DNA of 64,000 nt from Gammaproteobacteria bacterium (GTDB lineage: Bacteria > Pseudomonadota > Gammaproteobacteria > Steroidobacterales > Steroidobacteraceae): contig JAGWWY010000003.1 of NCBI GenBank assembly GCA_018970145.1, positions 124,001-188,000 of the forward strand, in the 5' to 3' direction. The notes beneath the pieces are model-generated. The model saw only the letters and a list, made by a program, of their open reading frames with translations. It did not search any database and was not told the DNA's origin. How positions within the stretch are numbered: position 1 is the first letter of the stretch; each line of letters begins with the position of its first letter. The position numbers and the translations under genes are program-made. Shown here piece after piece: positions 42,151 through 51,266 of the stretch.

Positions 42151-42940
42151 CTTTTGTCAACGGACCAAGCCTGACAGTGAGTCGAGATATTTGACGAAGG
42201 CTTTTCGACCTTTGGTCGTTAGCCTTACCTCGGTGCGCGGTTTGCGGTCTTGGAATGACTTGTCGATCTCGACGTAGCCGGCCTCTTCCAGTTTGCGCAG
42301 GTGAACCGACAGATTGCCATCTGTCGTTTGCAGGTGCCGTTTCAGCGTGTTGAAGTCTGCCCGAGCCGCGCCGATGAGGAAGGCCATGATTCCTAGTCTC
42401 AATCGACCGTGGATGATCTCGTCGATCGCGTGACAGTCGGAGCCCGGGTACGACAGCGGTGAGTACGAGTGCGATCGCGTAAATCAAGAATTCCTGACCG
42501 GTACCTACGAACGCACCAAGCACCGGGATCGTTGCAAAAGCGGCGAAAGCCGTGACTTTCATCCAGCCTCGACGCGTCATCGCTGCGGCAACCAGCCAGC
42601 CGATGCCATACACGCTGAGCACTTGCAGGCTGACCGTGTTCATGAGGAAGCCGTCGCCGCGTTGATACGCCATGACGGCGGTTCCCATCCAGAAGGCGAA
42701 GATGCCGAAGCCGATCGCAGCCCACGCGGCGTTGATGGCACGGTTACTCGTATTTTCGACTTTATTGCGATCGCGTTTGATAAGAATCGCGAGATGCACT
42801 GCAAACCCCGCAGCCGCGATCAGCCATGCCATCGTGGCTTGGATTACCGCGAGGCCTAGGGACTCTCGGATGGGTGGCCATTGGACCAAGCTGGCCACTG
42901 CAAACCAACCGCCGCCGGCGATGAGATAAGGGCCTGCCAT
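42134..42940 (-). CDS. Six-helix membrane protein with out-of-frame C-terminal extension
   Basis: Function unknown. Residues 1 to about 160 hold six hydrophobic segments, beginning AGPYLIAGGGWFAVASLVQW. After VLTAVVPGLRLSR the reading frame continues without a stop for about 100 Arg/His/Pro-rich residues that coincide with the winged-helix gene in another frame. That tail is not protein-like and probably results from loss of the original stop or a one-base indel near 42440. ATG 42940 is preferred to ATG 42979. The pair membrane protein plus winged helix resembles two-gene units in which the regulator controls the membrane protein. Confidence 0.6.
   Translation of the reverse strand: MAGPYLIAGGGWFAVASLVQWPPIRESLGLAVIQATMAWLIAAAGFAVHLAILIKRDRNKVENTSNRAINAAWAAIGFGIFAFWMGTAVMAYQRGDGFLMNTVSLQVLSVYGIGWLVAAAMTRRGWMKVTAFAAFATIPVLGAFVGTGQEFLIYAIALVLTAVVPGLRLSRDRRDHPRSIETRNHGLPHRRGSGRLQHAETAPANDRWQSVGSPAQTGRGRLRRDRQVIPRPQTAHRGKANDQRSKSLRQISRLTVRLGPLTKVRIDS
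42157..42402 (-). CDS. Winged-helix transcriptional regulator (start disturbed)
   Basis: DNA-binding protein of at least 81 residues. LRLGIMAFLIGAARADFNTLKRHLQTTDGNLSVHLRKLEEAGYVEIDKSF covers a winged-helix of the kind found in small MarR/ArsR-like regulators, and KPRTEVRLTTKGRKAF forms the wing. The only start in frame is a TTG at 42402, yet the residues just before it (AIDEIIHGR) still look like the family N-terminus, with no ATG or GTG available. The frame probably was entered from a start now lost, by an indel in the overlapping membrane gene. Homologues commonly sit downstream of a membrane gene as here. Confidence 0.75.
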   Translation of the reverse strand: MRLGIMAFLIGAARADFNTLKRHLQTTDGNLSVHLRKLEEAGYVEIDKSFQDRKPRTEVRLTTKGRKAFVKYLDSLSGLVR

Positions 42941-43058
42941 CAGTGGCGCATCACGACCTGATTCCGCGAGTGATCGCAAAAAGGACAGATCGTCGCTCGG
43001 GGAGGGGGGCGGGCGGTGAGGGGAGTCAGGCGGTTAGGGCGCCGACGTTGCGCGAAAT

Positions 43059-43652
43059 TCAGGTCTTCGCGGGCTCAAAGAATGAGCGAACGTACGCAGT
43101 CACTGCACGAAACTTGGCTGGCACTTTCCCGAGTGCAGCGGAATCCGCTCGAGTCGGCTCGATCGGCAGCAGTAGCATCAACAACGCATAGATGAGCACG
43201 GCGGTGAAGCCGGAGAGTACCGTCATGATCACCAACACGATCCGTACCCAAACGACATCGATATCCGTGTACCGAGCGATACCCGCACAGATCCCCGCGA
43301 GAATCGCGCCTTCGTTGACTTGCTCGAGTCGCTTCGGCGGTGGCTGAGAATCACGCGGAATATATTCAGCCTTCGGTTCGTTGGGCTCTGAGGCGATGTC
43401 TCGCACTTCACCGACGTCAGCGAGGACGGCATCGAGCTCCATCAATGAAATCACCGTTTGTCCTGCGGGTAATCGCTGCAGGCAGCGATCTGCGATTGCC
43501 TGTTCGAGATCCGCCAGGATTTCATGCCGATCCGGATTCAGAGCAAGCGTGCGCGAGGCCTCCCCGAGGTAGTTTTCGAGTCGGACGAAGCTGGCTTCGT
43601 TCATCTGAACGGTGCTGCGGTTGAGGGACACCGTGATCGAAATACGTTTCAT
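43059..43652 (-). CDS. PspC domain membrane protein
   Basis: 197 residues. The N-terminal ~95 residues form a soluble domain with ASFVRLENYLGEASRTLALNP and EILADLEQAIADR, seen before PspC in many proteins. A PspC domain follows, with GAILAGICAGIARYTDIDVVWVRIVLVIMTVLSG (about residues 116-150) and a YALLMLLLP end of the second helix. PspC-type proteins sit in the inner membrane and take part in envelope-stress responses. The start overlaps the padR stop by 4 bp (ATGA), so the two are coupled; a longer frame reaching 43715 lies inside padR and is rejected. Confidence 0.88.
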   Translation of the reverse strand: MKRISITVSLNRSTVQMNEASFVRLENYLGEASRTLALNPDRHEILADLEQAIADRCLQRLPAGQTVISLMELDAVLADVGEVRDIASEPNEPKAEYIPRDSQPPPKRLEQVNEGAILAGICAGIARYTDIDVVWVRIVLVIMTVLSGFTAVLIYALLMLLLPIEPTRADSAALGKVPAKFRAVTAYVRSFFEPAKT

Positions 43653-43996
43653 GCGTGGGGGCTTCCGGTTTGAGCCGGCCCGAGTCGGGCCAAGGTTTGA
43701 TTGATGCGCTGCCAATAATCATCGAGCTGCGCGAGCTGCTGCAGTCCGGATTCGGTCAGCCGGTAGTATTTACGGGGGGGGCCGAACTCGGATTCACGCC
43801 ACTCGTAGTCGACCAATAACTCGCGGCGCAGCTTGCTGAGCAGCGGATACAGGGTGCCCTCTTGGGTGGCAAACACGGTACCCGCCAGCCGTTTAAGGAT
43901 GTCGGGGACATAGACTTGATCGCCGCCCACGATGCGCAACACGACAAATTCCAAGAGGCCTTTGCGTAGCGGGGCGAATTTCGAATCGGAGAACAT
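43649..43996 (-). CDS. PadR family transcriptional regulator
   Basis: 115-residue winged-helix regulator of the PadR family. APLRKGLLEFVVLRIVGGDQVYVPDILKRL gives the first helices. FATQEGTLYPLLSKLRRELLV is the recognition region with the diagnostic EGTLYPLL, and YEWRESEFGPPRKYYRLTESG is the wing. A C-terminal helix follows for dimerisation. ATG 43996 is the family start and has TATAGT exactly 7 nt upstream. It is followed by a PspC gene and faces a DUF4097-type gene across a palindrome that is its likely operator. Confidence 0.93.
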   Translation of the reverse strand: MFSDSKFAPLRKGLLEFVVLRIVGGDQVYVPDILKRLAGTVFATQEGTLYPLLSKLRRELLVDYEWRESEFGPPRKYYRLTESGLQQLAQLDDYWQRINQTLARLGPAQTGSPHA

Positions 43997-44009
43997 ACGT
44001 GCTACTATA
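43997..44009 (-). promoter_or_regulatory. -10 box for padR-pspC (leaderless pattern)
   Basis: Minus-strand TATAGT (44009-44004), 5 of 6 to consensus, 7 nt, ATG at 43996. It abuts the inverted repeat at 44011-44034. Confidence 0.5.
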
Positions 44010-44010
44010 C

Positions 44011-44034
44011 AGTACCTTTTTTCCACAAGGTACT
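44011..44034. promoter_or_regulatory. Candidate PadR operator (8-bp arms)
   Basis: AGTACCTT, eight bases, AAGGTACT: perfect inverted repeat in the 43-bp gap between padR and the divergent DUF4097-like gene. PadR proteins characteristically bind such palindromes near their own promoter. Assignment is inferred from position. Confidence 0.55.
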
Positions 44035-44039
44035 AGTCC

Positions 44040-44669
44040 ATGAAAAATTTCGCAGCACTGTTGCCCATCTCGTGCCTTTTGATGGCCAGCCCCATCGCCG
44101 TCGCGGCCGATAACACCCGTACGGTCAAACACATCTATCCCGCGAATGGCATCAGTCGTCTCGTCGTCGATAACCGAGTCGGCGAGGTAAGCATCCGGCC
44201 GGGAACTGGCGTTGCGTACGAAGTCACGGTGAACCTCGAGGGCAATCGTCACGGACTGATGCGCCAACTGAAGAGTGTGGACGGGCTGGATATCGGCGCA
44301 AAAACGAGCAATGGTCGTCTGCATCTAAAGTTTAACGAGGATGATGTCGACGCCGACTGGACCATCCTGCTGCCGAAGGCGCTGCCAGAAGAGGTCGGTG
44401 TCAATCTAGGCGTTGGGGCAATCGACCTCGTGGCGCCAAGCTCAGCAATCAGCATCGATCTTGGGGTTGGAGACGTCGATGTCACCACGCGTACCGCCAG
44501 TGCTGGCGAGATCACCCTGACGGTCGGCGTCGGCGAGGCCTCGGTGCGTGGTGTCCCAAGCTCGGTCAAAGCTTCCGGTGTGGCATCGAACGTCAGCTCG
44601 AAGGGCGATGGTGAGCGCGATGTGAGCGTCACGGTAGGTGTCGGCGATGCCTCGGTCGTGTTGAATTGA
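44040..44669 (+). CDS. Exported DUF4097-like beta-repeat protein
   Basis: 209 residues. A signal peptide (about 22 residues ending at VAA) precedes a beta-strand-rich protein with repeated NLGVGAIDL, DLGVGDVDV, TVGVGEASV, TVGVGDASV units, giving a right-handed beta-helix-like pattern as in DUF4097/adhesin-like domains. Such proteins are frequently encoded beside PadR/PspC genes. Function unknown. Divergent from padR across a palindrome, so it is probably under PadR control too. An AAGG sequence 9 nt before the ATG, itself part of the palindrome arm, may serve as the ribosome site. Confidence 0.78.
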   Translation: MKNFAALLPISCLLMASPIAVAADNTRTVKHIYPANGISRLVVDNRVGEVSIRPGTGVAYEVTVNLEGNRHGLMRQLKSVDGLDIGAKTSNGRLHLKFNEDDVDADWTILLPKALPEEVGVNLGVGAIDLVAPSSAISIDLGVGDVDVTTRTASAGEITLTVGVGEASVRGVPSSVKASGVASNVSSKGDGERDVSVTVGVGDASVVLN

Positions 44670-44695
44670 GCGGTCGGGGCGGTGATCATCACACG

Positions 44696-45820
44696 GTGAG
44701 TCGCCGCCTCTCCCCACACGCCCTGCTACCGGATGATCGCCACGACGAGCGCGAGCGGCAAGCTTTCGTAGGGGCGCTGCGCGGACATCTCGCGGGACGG
44801 GTGATGCCGGGCAATTATGCGATATATCGCGCGAGCGTCGAGCCCGAGTTCGAGCGTCACCATGGTCGTAAGCCTGTGCACCACAACGAAGTACGGGCTG
44901 TCATGGAGCGGCATCCGTACTATCAATTTTGGAGTGCCCTGCAGCGCTGTAGCCAGCAACGCATGTGGGATGCAGTCATTGATTCGGTGGAACGCGCGTG
45001 GCCGCGGCTTAACGGCAAGTTGAAGCGGTCGCCCAAGCGCGGGTCATTGAGACTCGACCCTGCTTTACCCATCCCGCGTTATCACACGGCGGCAGATATT
45101 CACCTACAACCGGGTGGCTACCATACTGATTTCGTTGATGGTGATGTTGCCGCTGGCGCGATCTACGATCTCGGACTCAACATCTACTCTCACGGAATGA
45201 TGGGACCGCGCAATGAGTATCTCGGTAACCTGTTGATCCAGTACTTTTTGAAGGCGCATCGTGGTTTTAAGCCGCAGCGAATTCTCGATCTGGGTTGTGC
45301 GATCGGCAACAGCACCCTGCCTTGGGCGCGGCAATTCAAAAACGCCCGTGTCGACGCCATCGACGTCGCAGCGCCACAGTTACGTTACGCGCATGCGCGC
45401 GCAGAGTCACTTGGTGTGCCTGTGCACTTCAGCCAGCAAAACGCCGAGCGCACCACCTTCGAAGATCAGAGTTTTGATCTTGTGATCTCTCACATCATGC
45501 TGCACGAGACGTCGCGCAGCGCGTTGAAGCAGATCTTTGTCGAGTGTCATCGTCTGTTGAGGTCTGGTGGCTTGATGCTGCATCTGGAAATCCCGCGCGG
45601 CAAAACCGTCATCGAGAACTTTCTCTACAACTGGGAGAGTTGGAATAACAATGAAACTTTCGGTCAGTACATGACTCATATCGACCTGGCGGATATTGCA
45701 CGACAGGCCGGGTTCGCCTCAGACAAGATCAGCTGCGCTGATCACGCAGTGCCACGCGAGAAAGAGCAACAGCTCTACTCCGAAGAGACACTCTGGAAAA
45801 TCGTCGAGGCACATAGATGA
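44696..45820 (+). CDS. Class I SAM-dependent methyltransferase
   Basis: 374 residues; substrate unknown. An N-terminal region of about 170 residues (RRLSPHALLPDD, then PGNYAIYRASVEPEFERHHGRKP and VMERHPYYQFWSALQRCSQ) precedes a Rossmann methyltransferase domain. That domain contains ILDLGCAIGNSTLPWA (motif I, about residue 201), VDAIDVAAPQL (motif II acid), FDLVISHIMLHE (motif IV) and LRSGGLMLHLEIPRGK. The N-terminal extension is reminiscent of a substrate-recognition module but I do not recognise it. GTG 44696 is chosen; a TTG at 44666 would overlap the previous stop by 4 bp and is also possible. DUF502 gene follows after 13 bp. Confidence 0.82.
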   Translation: MSRRLSPHALLPDDRHDERERQAFVGALRGHLAGRVMPGNYAIYRASVEPEFERHHGRKPVHHNEVRAVMERHPYYQFWSALQRCSQQRMWDAVIDSVERAWPRLNGKLKRSPKRGSLRLDPALPIPRYHTAADIHLQPGGYHTDFVDGDVAAGAIYDLGLNIYSHGMMGPRNEYLGNLLIQYFLKAHRGFKPQRILDLGCAIGNSTLPWARQFKNARVDAIDVAAPQLRYAHARAESLGVPVHFSQQNAERTTFEDQSFDLVISHIMLHETSRSALKQIFVECHRLLRSGGLMLHLEIPRGKTVIENFLYNWESWNNNETFGQYMTHIDLADIARQAGFASDKISCADHAVPREKEQQLYSEETLWKIVEAHR

Positions 45821-45833
45821 TCGAGGCACGCAA

Positions 45834-46412
45834 ATGAAGACCGTCGGAAGGCTGCTCGCCAAAGGATTGCTTACCATTCTGCCGATCGTTTTGACGGTCT
45901 ACTTCATCTACTGGCTCGGCGTGACAACGGAGTCGCTGCTCTCCGGCCTGCTCAAGGTGTGGTTGCCCGCTGAAATCTATATCCCGGGGATGGGTTTGGT
46001 AGCGGGATTTGTGGTGTTGATCGTGATTGGCTTGTTGGTGAACGCCTATGTCGTGCGCCGGGTGATTACCTTCAGCGAGTCACTGATTTTGCGCATCCCC
46101 GTGGTCAAGACCGTTTATTCGGCGGTTCGCGATCTGACCGGGCTGATGAAGATGGGCGAGAAGAGCGGCGAACTTCAGCGCGTCGTGATGGTGCAGTTCG
46201 GGCCGGGCAAAGTGATCGGTTTCGTGACGCAGGAGAACGCGATGCTGCCAGGACTCGGCAGCGACGAGGAGCTCGTCGCGGTTTATATGCCGATGAGCTA
46301 CCAGATTGGCGGCTACACTCTCTACCTGCCCCGCGACCGTATCGAGCCGACCGACCTTACGGTTGAAGCGGCCATGCGTATCGTGCTGACCGGCGGTATC
46401 CAGACTCAATAG
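45834..46412 (+). CDS. DUF502 family membrane protein
   Basis: 192 residues, function unknown. VGRLLAKGLLTILPIVLTVYFIYWL forms the first helix and GLVAGFVVLIVIGLLVNAYVVRRV the second. RIPVVKTVYSAVRDLTGLM (about residues 88-106) is the DUF502 hallmark, followed by a soluble beta-rich C-terminal part with VMVQFGPGKVIGFVTQ and VAVYMPMSYQIGGYTLYLPRD. The longer frame back to 45696 lies in the methyltransferase gene and is rejected. An 8-bp repeat (CGAGGCAC) precedes both the stop of the previous gene and this start, 17 bp apart. Confidence 0.9.
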   Translation: MKTVGRLLAKGLLTILPIVLTVYFIYWLGVTTESLLSGLLKVWLPAEIYIPGMGLVAGFVVLIVIGLLVNAYVVRRVITFSESLILRIPVVKTVYSAVRDLTGLMKMGEKSGELQRVVMVQFGPGKVIGFVTQENAMLPGLGSDEELVAVYMPMSYQIGGYTLYLPRDRIEPTDLTVEAAMRIVLTGGIQTQ

Positions 46413-46433
46413 CTTCACTCGAGGTATGACGAG

Positions 46434-48545
46434 ATGTCGAAAGTCGACTACAACATCAGGAATCGCACGGCGGTCATCGCCTTCGAAGCACCTCCGGTCA
46501 ACAGTCTGAGCTATGCGCTACGTGCGCCCTTGCTTGAAGCGCTCGAGCGTGCTTCGCACGATTCGTCTGTCGATGCTGTGGTGATGATCGGCTCGAACGG
46601 TACTTTCTGCGCGGGAGCCGATATCCGTGAATTCGGTGGCCCGGATGTGTTGCGCGGACCCACTCTTTGGACCATCAACACGGCGCTAGATGAGATGAAA
46701 AAACCCGTCGTCGCCGCCATCGAGGGTGTGGCGCTCGGCGGGGGTCTTGAACTTGCGATGAGCTGCCATCAGCGGGTGGCCTTGTCCTCAGCCAAGATCG
46801 GCTTGCCTGAAGTAAAGCTCGGTTTATTACCTGGCGCAGGCGGTACGCAACGATTGCCGCGGCTGATCGGCGTCGAGGGCGCGCTGAACGTGATGATGTC
46901 CGGAGAGCCGCTGCCGGTCGCGCTCTTTAAAGGCTCGCCGCTGTTGCAACGCATCGTTGACACCGATTTGCTAAGTGCGGCGATCGAGGTCGCCGATGCA
47001 GCAGCCGCAGCGCTAAAAGGGGGCAAGCCTTTGTTGCGAGCGCGCGATCTGCCGGTGCGCGAGCCTGATCTCGAAGCGCTTTGTCAGTTTGCGCGTAATA
47101 CGGCCAAAACAGCGTTCAAAGAGTATCCGGCGCCGCTGGCGATCATTGAAGCATTGCAAGTCGGTGCGACCAAAGGTTTTGATGCGGGACAACAAGAAGA
47201 GTTTGCCCAATTCAAGAAGCTGGTCGATAGCCCGGTATCTGCGGCGTTGCGACACGTTTTCTTTGCAGAGCGAGCTGCGCAGCGCATCGATGGTCTGCCA
47301 GCGGATATAAAGCCACGCACCGTTACGAAGGTTGCCATCATCGGCGCTGGCACCATGGGCACCGGTATCGCTATCAACTTTCTCAACGCCGGAATCGAAG
47401 CGCGTTTGCTGGAACTCAATCAAGAAGCGCTCGACCGTGGCGTACAGCGCATTCGTGAGGTTTACGAGGGGCAGGTCAAGAAAGGCAAGTTGGATGAGAC
47501 CAAGCGTCAAGCGCGAATGGATTTGCTAAAGCCGGTGCTCTCCTATGACGCGATCGCCGATGTCGATCTCGCGATCGAGGCGGTTTTCGAGGACATGACG
47601 GTCAAGCAGCAAGTGTTTGCGCAACTCGATGCCGTGCTGCGACCGGGTGCTATTTTGGCAACCAATACGTCCACGCTCGATGTCGACCAGATTGCAGCCG
47701 GTACGAAACGTCCAGCCGATGTCGTCGGCCTGCATTTTTTTAGTCCTGCCAACGTCATGCGTTTGCTCGAAGTCGTTCGCGGTGCGAAAACGGCGCCGGA
47801 TGTGCTTTTGACATCCATGACAATAGCCAAAAAGATCAAGAAGACGGCCGTCGTCTCTGGCGTGTGCGACGGGTTCATCGGTAATCGCATGATCAACCAA
47901 TATTTTGCGCAGGCGATGGCGATGCTTGATGAGGGCGCCAGCCCCGAGCAAATCGACAAGGCCATCGAAAAGTTCGGTTTTGCGATGGGACCGTTCCGAA
48001 TGGGCGATCTCGCCGGCAACGACATTGGCTGGCACATCCGCAAACGGCAGTACGCCGAGGGCACATTGAAGCGTCCCCAGGTCGTTGCGGACCGTCTGTG
48101 TGAAATGGGTCGTTTCGGTCAGAAGACCGGCGCTGGCTGGTACGACTATAAAAAAGGTGATCGTCAGGCATACCCCTCAACGATCGTCGCGGGTGTGATT
48201 GACGAGGCACGCAAGGCAGCCGGATCGTCGATACGTAAATTGACCGATGCCGAAATCGTCGATCGATTGGTCTATGCTCTGGCTAACGAGGGTGCACGCA
48301 TACTCGATGAAAAAATTGCCCAGCGGGCCTCGGATATCGATCTCGTCTATCTGATGGGCTATGGATTCCCCATCTGGCGTGGTGGTCCGATGCACTATGC
48401 CGAGACACAAAAACTGTACGAAGTCGTACGACGCATGCGGCAGTTCGGTGAGCAGGAGGGCGGCGATGCCAACTTTTGGAAGCCCGCCGCGCTGATCGCG
48501 CGACTTGCCACCGATAATCGCTCATTCAACGGAGGTGCAGCATGA
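46434..48545 (+). CDS. fadB: Bifunctional enoyl-CoA hydratase/3-hydroxyacyl-CoA dehydrogenase
   Basis: Multifunctional fatty-acid beta-oxidation enzyme of 703 residues. The N-terminal crotonase domain (about 1-190) has [11 protein letters not shown] for the oxyanion hole and [21 protein letters not shown] with a catalytic Glu. A dehydrogenase domain begins at [23 protein letters not shown] (about residue 300), then [33 protein letters not shown] with the catalytic His, and the C-terminal helical domain. The order hydratase-dehydrogenase matches FadB/FadJ and peroxisomal-type proteins. Its stop overlaps the thiolase start by 4 bp. Confidence 0.94.
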   Translation: MSKVDYNIRNRTAVIAFEAPPVNSLSYALRAPLLEALERASHDSSVDAVVMIGSNGTFCAGADIREFGGPDVLRGPTLWTINTALDEMKKPVVAAIEGVALGGGLELAMSCHQRVALSSAKIGLPEVKLGLLPGAGGTQRLPRLIGVEGALNVMMSGEPLPVALFKGSPLLQRIVDTDLLSAAIEVADAAAAALKGGKPLLRARDLPVREPDLEALCQFARNTAKTAFKEYPAPLAIIEALQVGATKGFDAGQQEEFAQFKKLVDSPVSAALRHVFFAERAAQRIDGLPADIKPRTVTKVAIIGAGTMGTGIAINFLNAGIEARLLELNQEALDRGVQRIREVYEGQVKKGKLDETKRQARMDLLKPVLSYDAIADVDLAIEAVFEDMTVKQQVFAQLDAVLRPGAILATNTSTLDVDQIAAGTKRPADVVGLHFFSPANVMRLLEVVRGAKTAPDVLLTSMTIAKKIKKTAVVSGVCDGFIGNRMINQYFAQAMAMLDEGASPEQIDKAIEKFGFAMGPFRMGDLAGNDIGWHIRKRQYAEGTLKRPQVVADRLCEMGRFGQKTGAGWYDYKKGDRQAYPSTIVAGVIDEARKAAGSSIRKLTDAEIVDRLVYALANEGARILDEKIAQRASDIDLVYLMGYGFPIWRGGPMHYAETQKLYEVVRRMRQFGEQEGGDANFWKPAALIARLATDNRSFNGGAA

Positions 48546-49741
48546 GCCGCGCCACAACCGGCCGCGAGGCCGTCGTCGTTTCGACTGCCCGTACGCCACT
48601 CGCCAAGAGCTGGAAGGGTTCCTTCAACATGACCCACGGCGCAACGCTCGGCGCCCACGCCGTGAAGGCGGCCATCGAGAGAGCCGGGGTCGACCCCGCG
48701 TCGATCGAAGATGTGATCATGGGCTGTGCCTATCCAGAGGGAGCAACGGGCAACAACATCGCTCGGCAGATTGCGTTGCGAGCCGAGCTGCCGGTGTCTG
48801 TTGCCGGTGTGACGGTCAACCGTTTTTGCTCGTCGGGTTTGCAAACGATCGCGTTGGCCGCACAACGCGTGATCGCCGGCGAAGGTGATGTTTATGTTGC
48901 AGGTGGCGTGGAGTCGATCTCGTGCGTCCAGCTGGAAGTGAATATGCACATGGTATTCGACGGTTGGCTGAAGAAGAACAAGCCGGCGATTTATCACTCG
49001 ATGTTGCAGACGGCTGAGACCGTTGCGGCTCGTTATGGAATTTCTCGCGAGCGCCAAGACGAGTATGGCGCACGTAGTCAGCAACGCGCTTGCGCCGCTT
49101 TAGCTGCGGGCCATTTCAATGCTGAGATCGCGCCGATCACCGTACGCATGGCAGGTATCGATCAGGCTGCCGGCGGAAAGTTGTTTACGCGCGAGGTGAC
49201 CGTCTCGCAGGACGAAGGCTTGCGCGAGGGGACGACTCTCGAGGCGATTGCGAAAATCAAATCAGCAACGCCCGGTGGTTCGGTGGCTGCTGGCAATGCG
49301 AGCCAGTTTTCCGATGGAGCGGGTGCGTGTGTGGTCATGAGCGCCGCCGAGGCGGAACGCGTCGGCGCGGAACCGCTCGGCATATTCCGAGGTTTCGCCG
49401 TGGCCGGTTGTGAGCCCGATGAGATGGGTATCGGTCCGGTCTTCGCGGTGCCCAAATTGTTGGCACGCGCGGGATTGAAGGTCGAGGATGTCGGTTTGTG
49501 GGAACTCAATGAAGCATTTGCGGTACAGGTTCTCTACTGCCGCGACAAACTCGGAATCCCCGATGATCGCCTGAATATCGACGGCGGCGCCATCGCGGTG
49601 GGCCATCCCTATGGCATGAGCGGTCAGCGTCTTGTCGGACATGCGCTGCTCGCGGGAAAGCGTCTTGGCGTGCGTCATGTCGTTGTGACGATGTGCATTG
49701 GCGGCGGCATGGGTGCGGCTGGCCTCTTCGAGGTCGTGTGA
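48542..49741 (+). CDS. fadA: Acetyl-CoA C-acyltransferase (beta-ketothiolase)
   Basis: Thiolytic enzyme that closes the beta-oxidation cycle, 399 residues. The nucleophile Cys96 lies in [35 protein letters not shown], the [14 protein letters not shown] block with the catalytic His, and [15 protein letters not shown] with the second Cys follow in order. Coupling to fadB by ATGA overlap supports a FadBA-type complex. Its stop overlaps the next gene, encoding a SOUL heme-binding protein, by 4 bp, which is not a usual fad partner. Confidence 0.95.
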   Translation: MSRATTGREAVVVSTARTPLAKSWKGSFNMTHGATLGAHAVKAAIERAGVDPASIEDVIMGCAYPEGATGNNIARQIALRAELPVSVAGVTVNRFCSSGLQTIALAAQRVIAGEGDVYVAGGVESISCVQLEVNMHMVFDGWLKKNKPAIYHSMLQTAETVAARYGISRERQDEYGARSQQRACAALAAGHFNAEIAPITVRMAGIDQAAGGKLFTREVTVSQDEGLREGTTLEAIAKIKSATPGGSVAAGNASQFSDGAGACVVMSAAEAERVGAEPLGIFRGFAVAGCEPDEMGIGPVFAVPKLLARAGLKVEDVGLWELNEAFAVQVLYCRDKLGIPDDRLNIDGGAIAVGHPYGMSGQRLVGHALLAGKRLGVRHVVVTMCIGGGMGAAGLFEVV

Positions 49742-50364
49742 GGCTCGGGCATGCTTTTGCCGGGTTGTTACTCACTCTGGCAAGTTGGCCGGCAATGGCC
49801 ATAGAAATCCCAGAGTATCGAGTGCTCGAGCAAGATGGCGCGTTCGAACTGCGAGCGTACTCGCCATACCTGATCGCCGAGACGCAGGTCGAAGCGGAAT
49901 TCATGAATGCGGGCAATATCGCCTTCGGCCGGCTCTTTCGCTACATCAGTGGTGCCAACACGGCGCAGGCTGAGATCGCCATGACAGCGCCGGTGGAACA
50001 GGCGCCTCAGGGCGAAAAGATCGCCATGACAGCACCTGTGGAGCAGGCAAAGGGAGACGGCGTTTTTCGTGTGGGGTTTGTCGTACCTCGCCAGTACAGT
50101 CGCGAGACCGTTCCAAAGCCCACCGATCCACGCGTTAGCGTTCGAGAGGTTCCTGCGAGAACCGTAGCGGTGTGGCGCTACTCTGGCCGTTGGACCGAAG
50201 AAAACTTTCGTGAGCACGAGCAAGATCTGCGCCGCGCCTTGCAAGCACGAGGCTTGCAAACCGTGCCCGGTGATAGCGCCATCATTGCCCGTTACGATGC
50301 GCCTTTCATGCCTTGGTTCATGCGCCGGAACGAAGTGCTGATTCCGTTGGAGAAGAAGCCATGA
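49738..50364 (+). CDS. SOUL family heme-binding protein, exported
   Basis: 208 residues. A signal peptide (about residues 1-21) is followed by a SOUL/HEBP domain starting at [19 protein letters not shown]. The pair of IAMTAPVEQ segments (separated by about ten residues) is the normal family pattern of two MT.PV motifs. [20 protein letters not shown] and [12 protein letters not shown] follow. SOUL proteins bind heme or act in its transport in other organisms; bacterial roles are unclear. GTG start overlaps the thiolase stop; its own stop overlaps the following hydrolase, so this gene is inserted into the fad operon. Confidence 0.9.
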   Translation: MRLGHAFAGLLLTLASWPAMAIEIPEYRVLEQDGAFELRAYSPYLIAETQVEAEFMNAGNIAFGRLFRYISGANTAQAEIAMTAPVEQAPQGEKIAMTAPVEQAKGDGVFRVGFVVPRQYSRETVPKPTDPRVSVREVPARTVAVWRYSGRWTEENFREHEQDLRRALQARGLQTVPGDSAIIARYDAPFMPWFMRRNEVLIPLEKKP

Positions 50365-51260
50365 GTTTCGAGAGCGAACGCCGCAGTCTGCAGCCTATGC
50401 CTTCTGTTGAACGGCGTGACTTCGTCAAAGCGGCGTTGATCGGTGGGTTTGCCGCCGCCACTGTCCCGGTGAGTGCCACGACGATCCAAACGAGTACTGA
50501 GGGTCTCGAGGCTGGCGAGGTCGCTATTCCAGCCGGTCAAGATCGGTTGCCGGCCTATCGCGCTCGTCCGCGCTCGGGACGCGATTGGCCACTGATTCTT
50601 GTCGTACAAGAAATCTTTGGTGTGCATGAGCATATTCGAGACGTGTGCCGTCGATTCGCCCGGCTCGGCGCCTACGCCATCGCTCCGGAGCTGTTCTTCC
50701 GCCAGGGCAATCCAGGCGCCGTTGTCGACATGCAAGTTTTGATGCGCGAGATCGTCGCGCGGGTGCCGGATGCTCAAGTGATGAGCGATCTCGATGCAAC
50801 CGTGGCTTGGTCGCGAGCTGACGGTGCCACGGGTAAGGCGGGGATCACGGGGTTTTGTTGGGGCGGTCGTATCACTTGGTTGTATGCCGCCCACTCCGAT
50901 GCTTTGGCCGCAGGTGTCGCTTGGTATGGCCGTCTCGCGGGTCAGGCGAGCGAGTTGCAGCCGGTGCATCCTGTGGATGTTGCCGCGCGGTTGCGAGTTC
51001 CGGTTCTCGGTCTGTATGCCGGCGAGGATGCGGGCATTCCGCTCGACTCGGTTGCCACCATGCGTACGGTATTGCAGGCCGAAGGTGTCTCTGCGGCAGC
51101 AAAGGGCTCCTCGATCACCGTTTATCCGCAAGCGAAGCATGGATTCCACGCTGACTACCGCGCCGCCTATCGAGCTGAAGATGCGCAACCTGCGTTCCTT
51201 GCCGCTTGCGCTTTCTTCCGTCAGCACGGCCTCGCACTCCAGAATTCGACATTAGACTGA
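50361..51260 (+). CDS. Dienelactone hydrolase family protein, Tat-exported
   Basis: 299 residues. The N-terminus carries a twin-arginine-like signal (ERRDFVKAALIGGFAAATVPVSA), so folded export is likely. The hydrolase domain contains ILVVQEIFGVHEHIRDVCRRFA (with the activating Glu), GFCWGG with Cys166 as nucleophile, LYAGEDAGIPLD (Asp) and YPQAKHGFHADYR (His). ATG 50361 overlaps the SOUL stop by 4 bp; a longer frame to 50313 is rejected. It is a distant paralogue of the cytoplasmic-looking hydrolase at 24393. Substrate unknown. Confidence 0.9.
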   Translation: MSFESERRSLQPMPSVERRDFVKAALIGGFAAATVPVSATTIQTSTEGLEAGEVAIPAGQDRLPAYRARPRSGRDWPLILVVQEIFGVHEHIRDVCRRFARLGAYAIAPELFFRQGNPGAVVDMQVLMREIVARVPDAQVMSDLDATVAWSRADGATGKAGITGFCWGGRITWLYAAHSDALAAGVAWYGRLAGQASELQPVHPVDVAARLRVPVLGLYAGEDAGIPLDSVATMRTVLQAEGVSAAAKGSSITVYPQAKHGFHADYRAAYRAEDAQPAFLAACAFFRQHGLALQNSTLD

Positions 51261-51266
51261 TCCCGA

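Noticed and set aside
42399-42725. Third-frame 108-codon ORF ending TTGA with the winged-helix TTG start
   Set aside because: The overlap looks like translational coupling, but its residues are not protein-like and the hydrophobic membrane frame is clearly the real one there.
45813-45836. Short CGAGGCAC repeat before the DUF502 start as a regulatory element
   Set aside because: Only 8 bp, spans a stop codon and a start; most simply a small duplication without further evidence.
49972-50047. Two IAMTAPVEQ repeats in the SOUL protein as a possible internal duplication
   Set aside because: Two MT.PV motifs at this spacing are normal for the SOUL/HEBP family.
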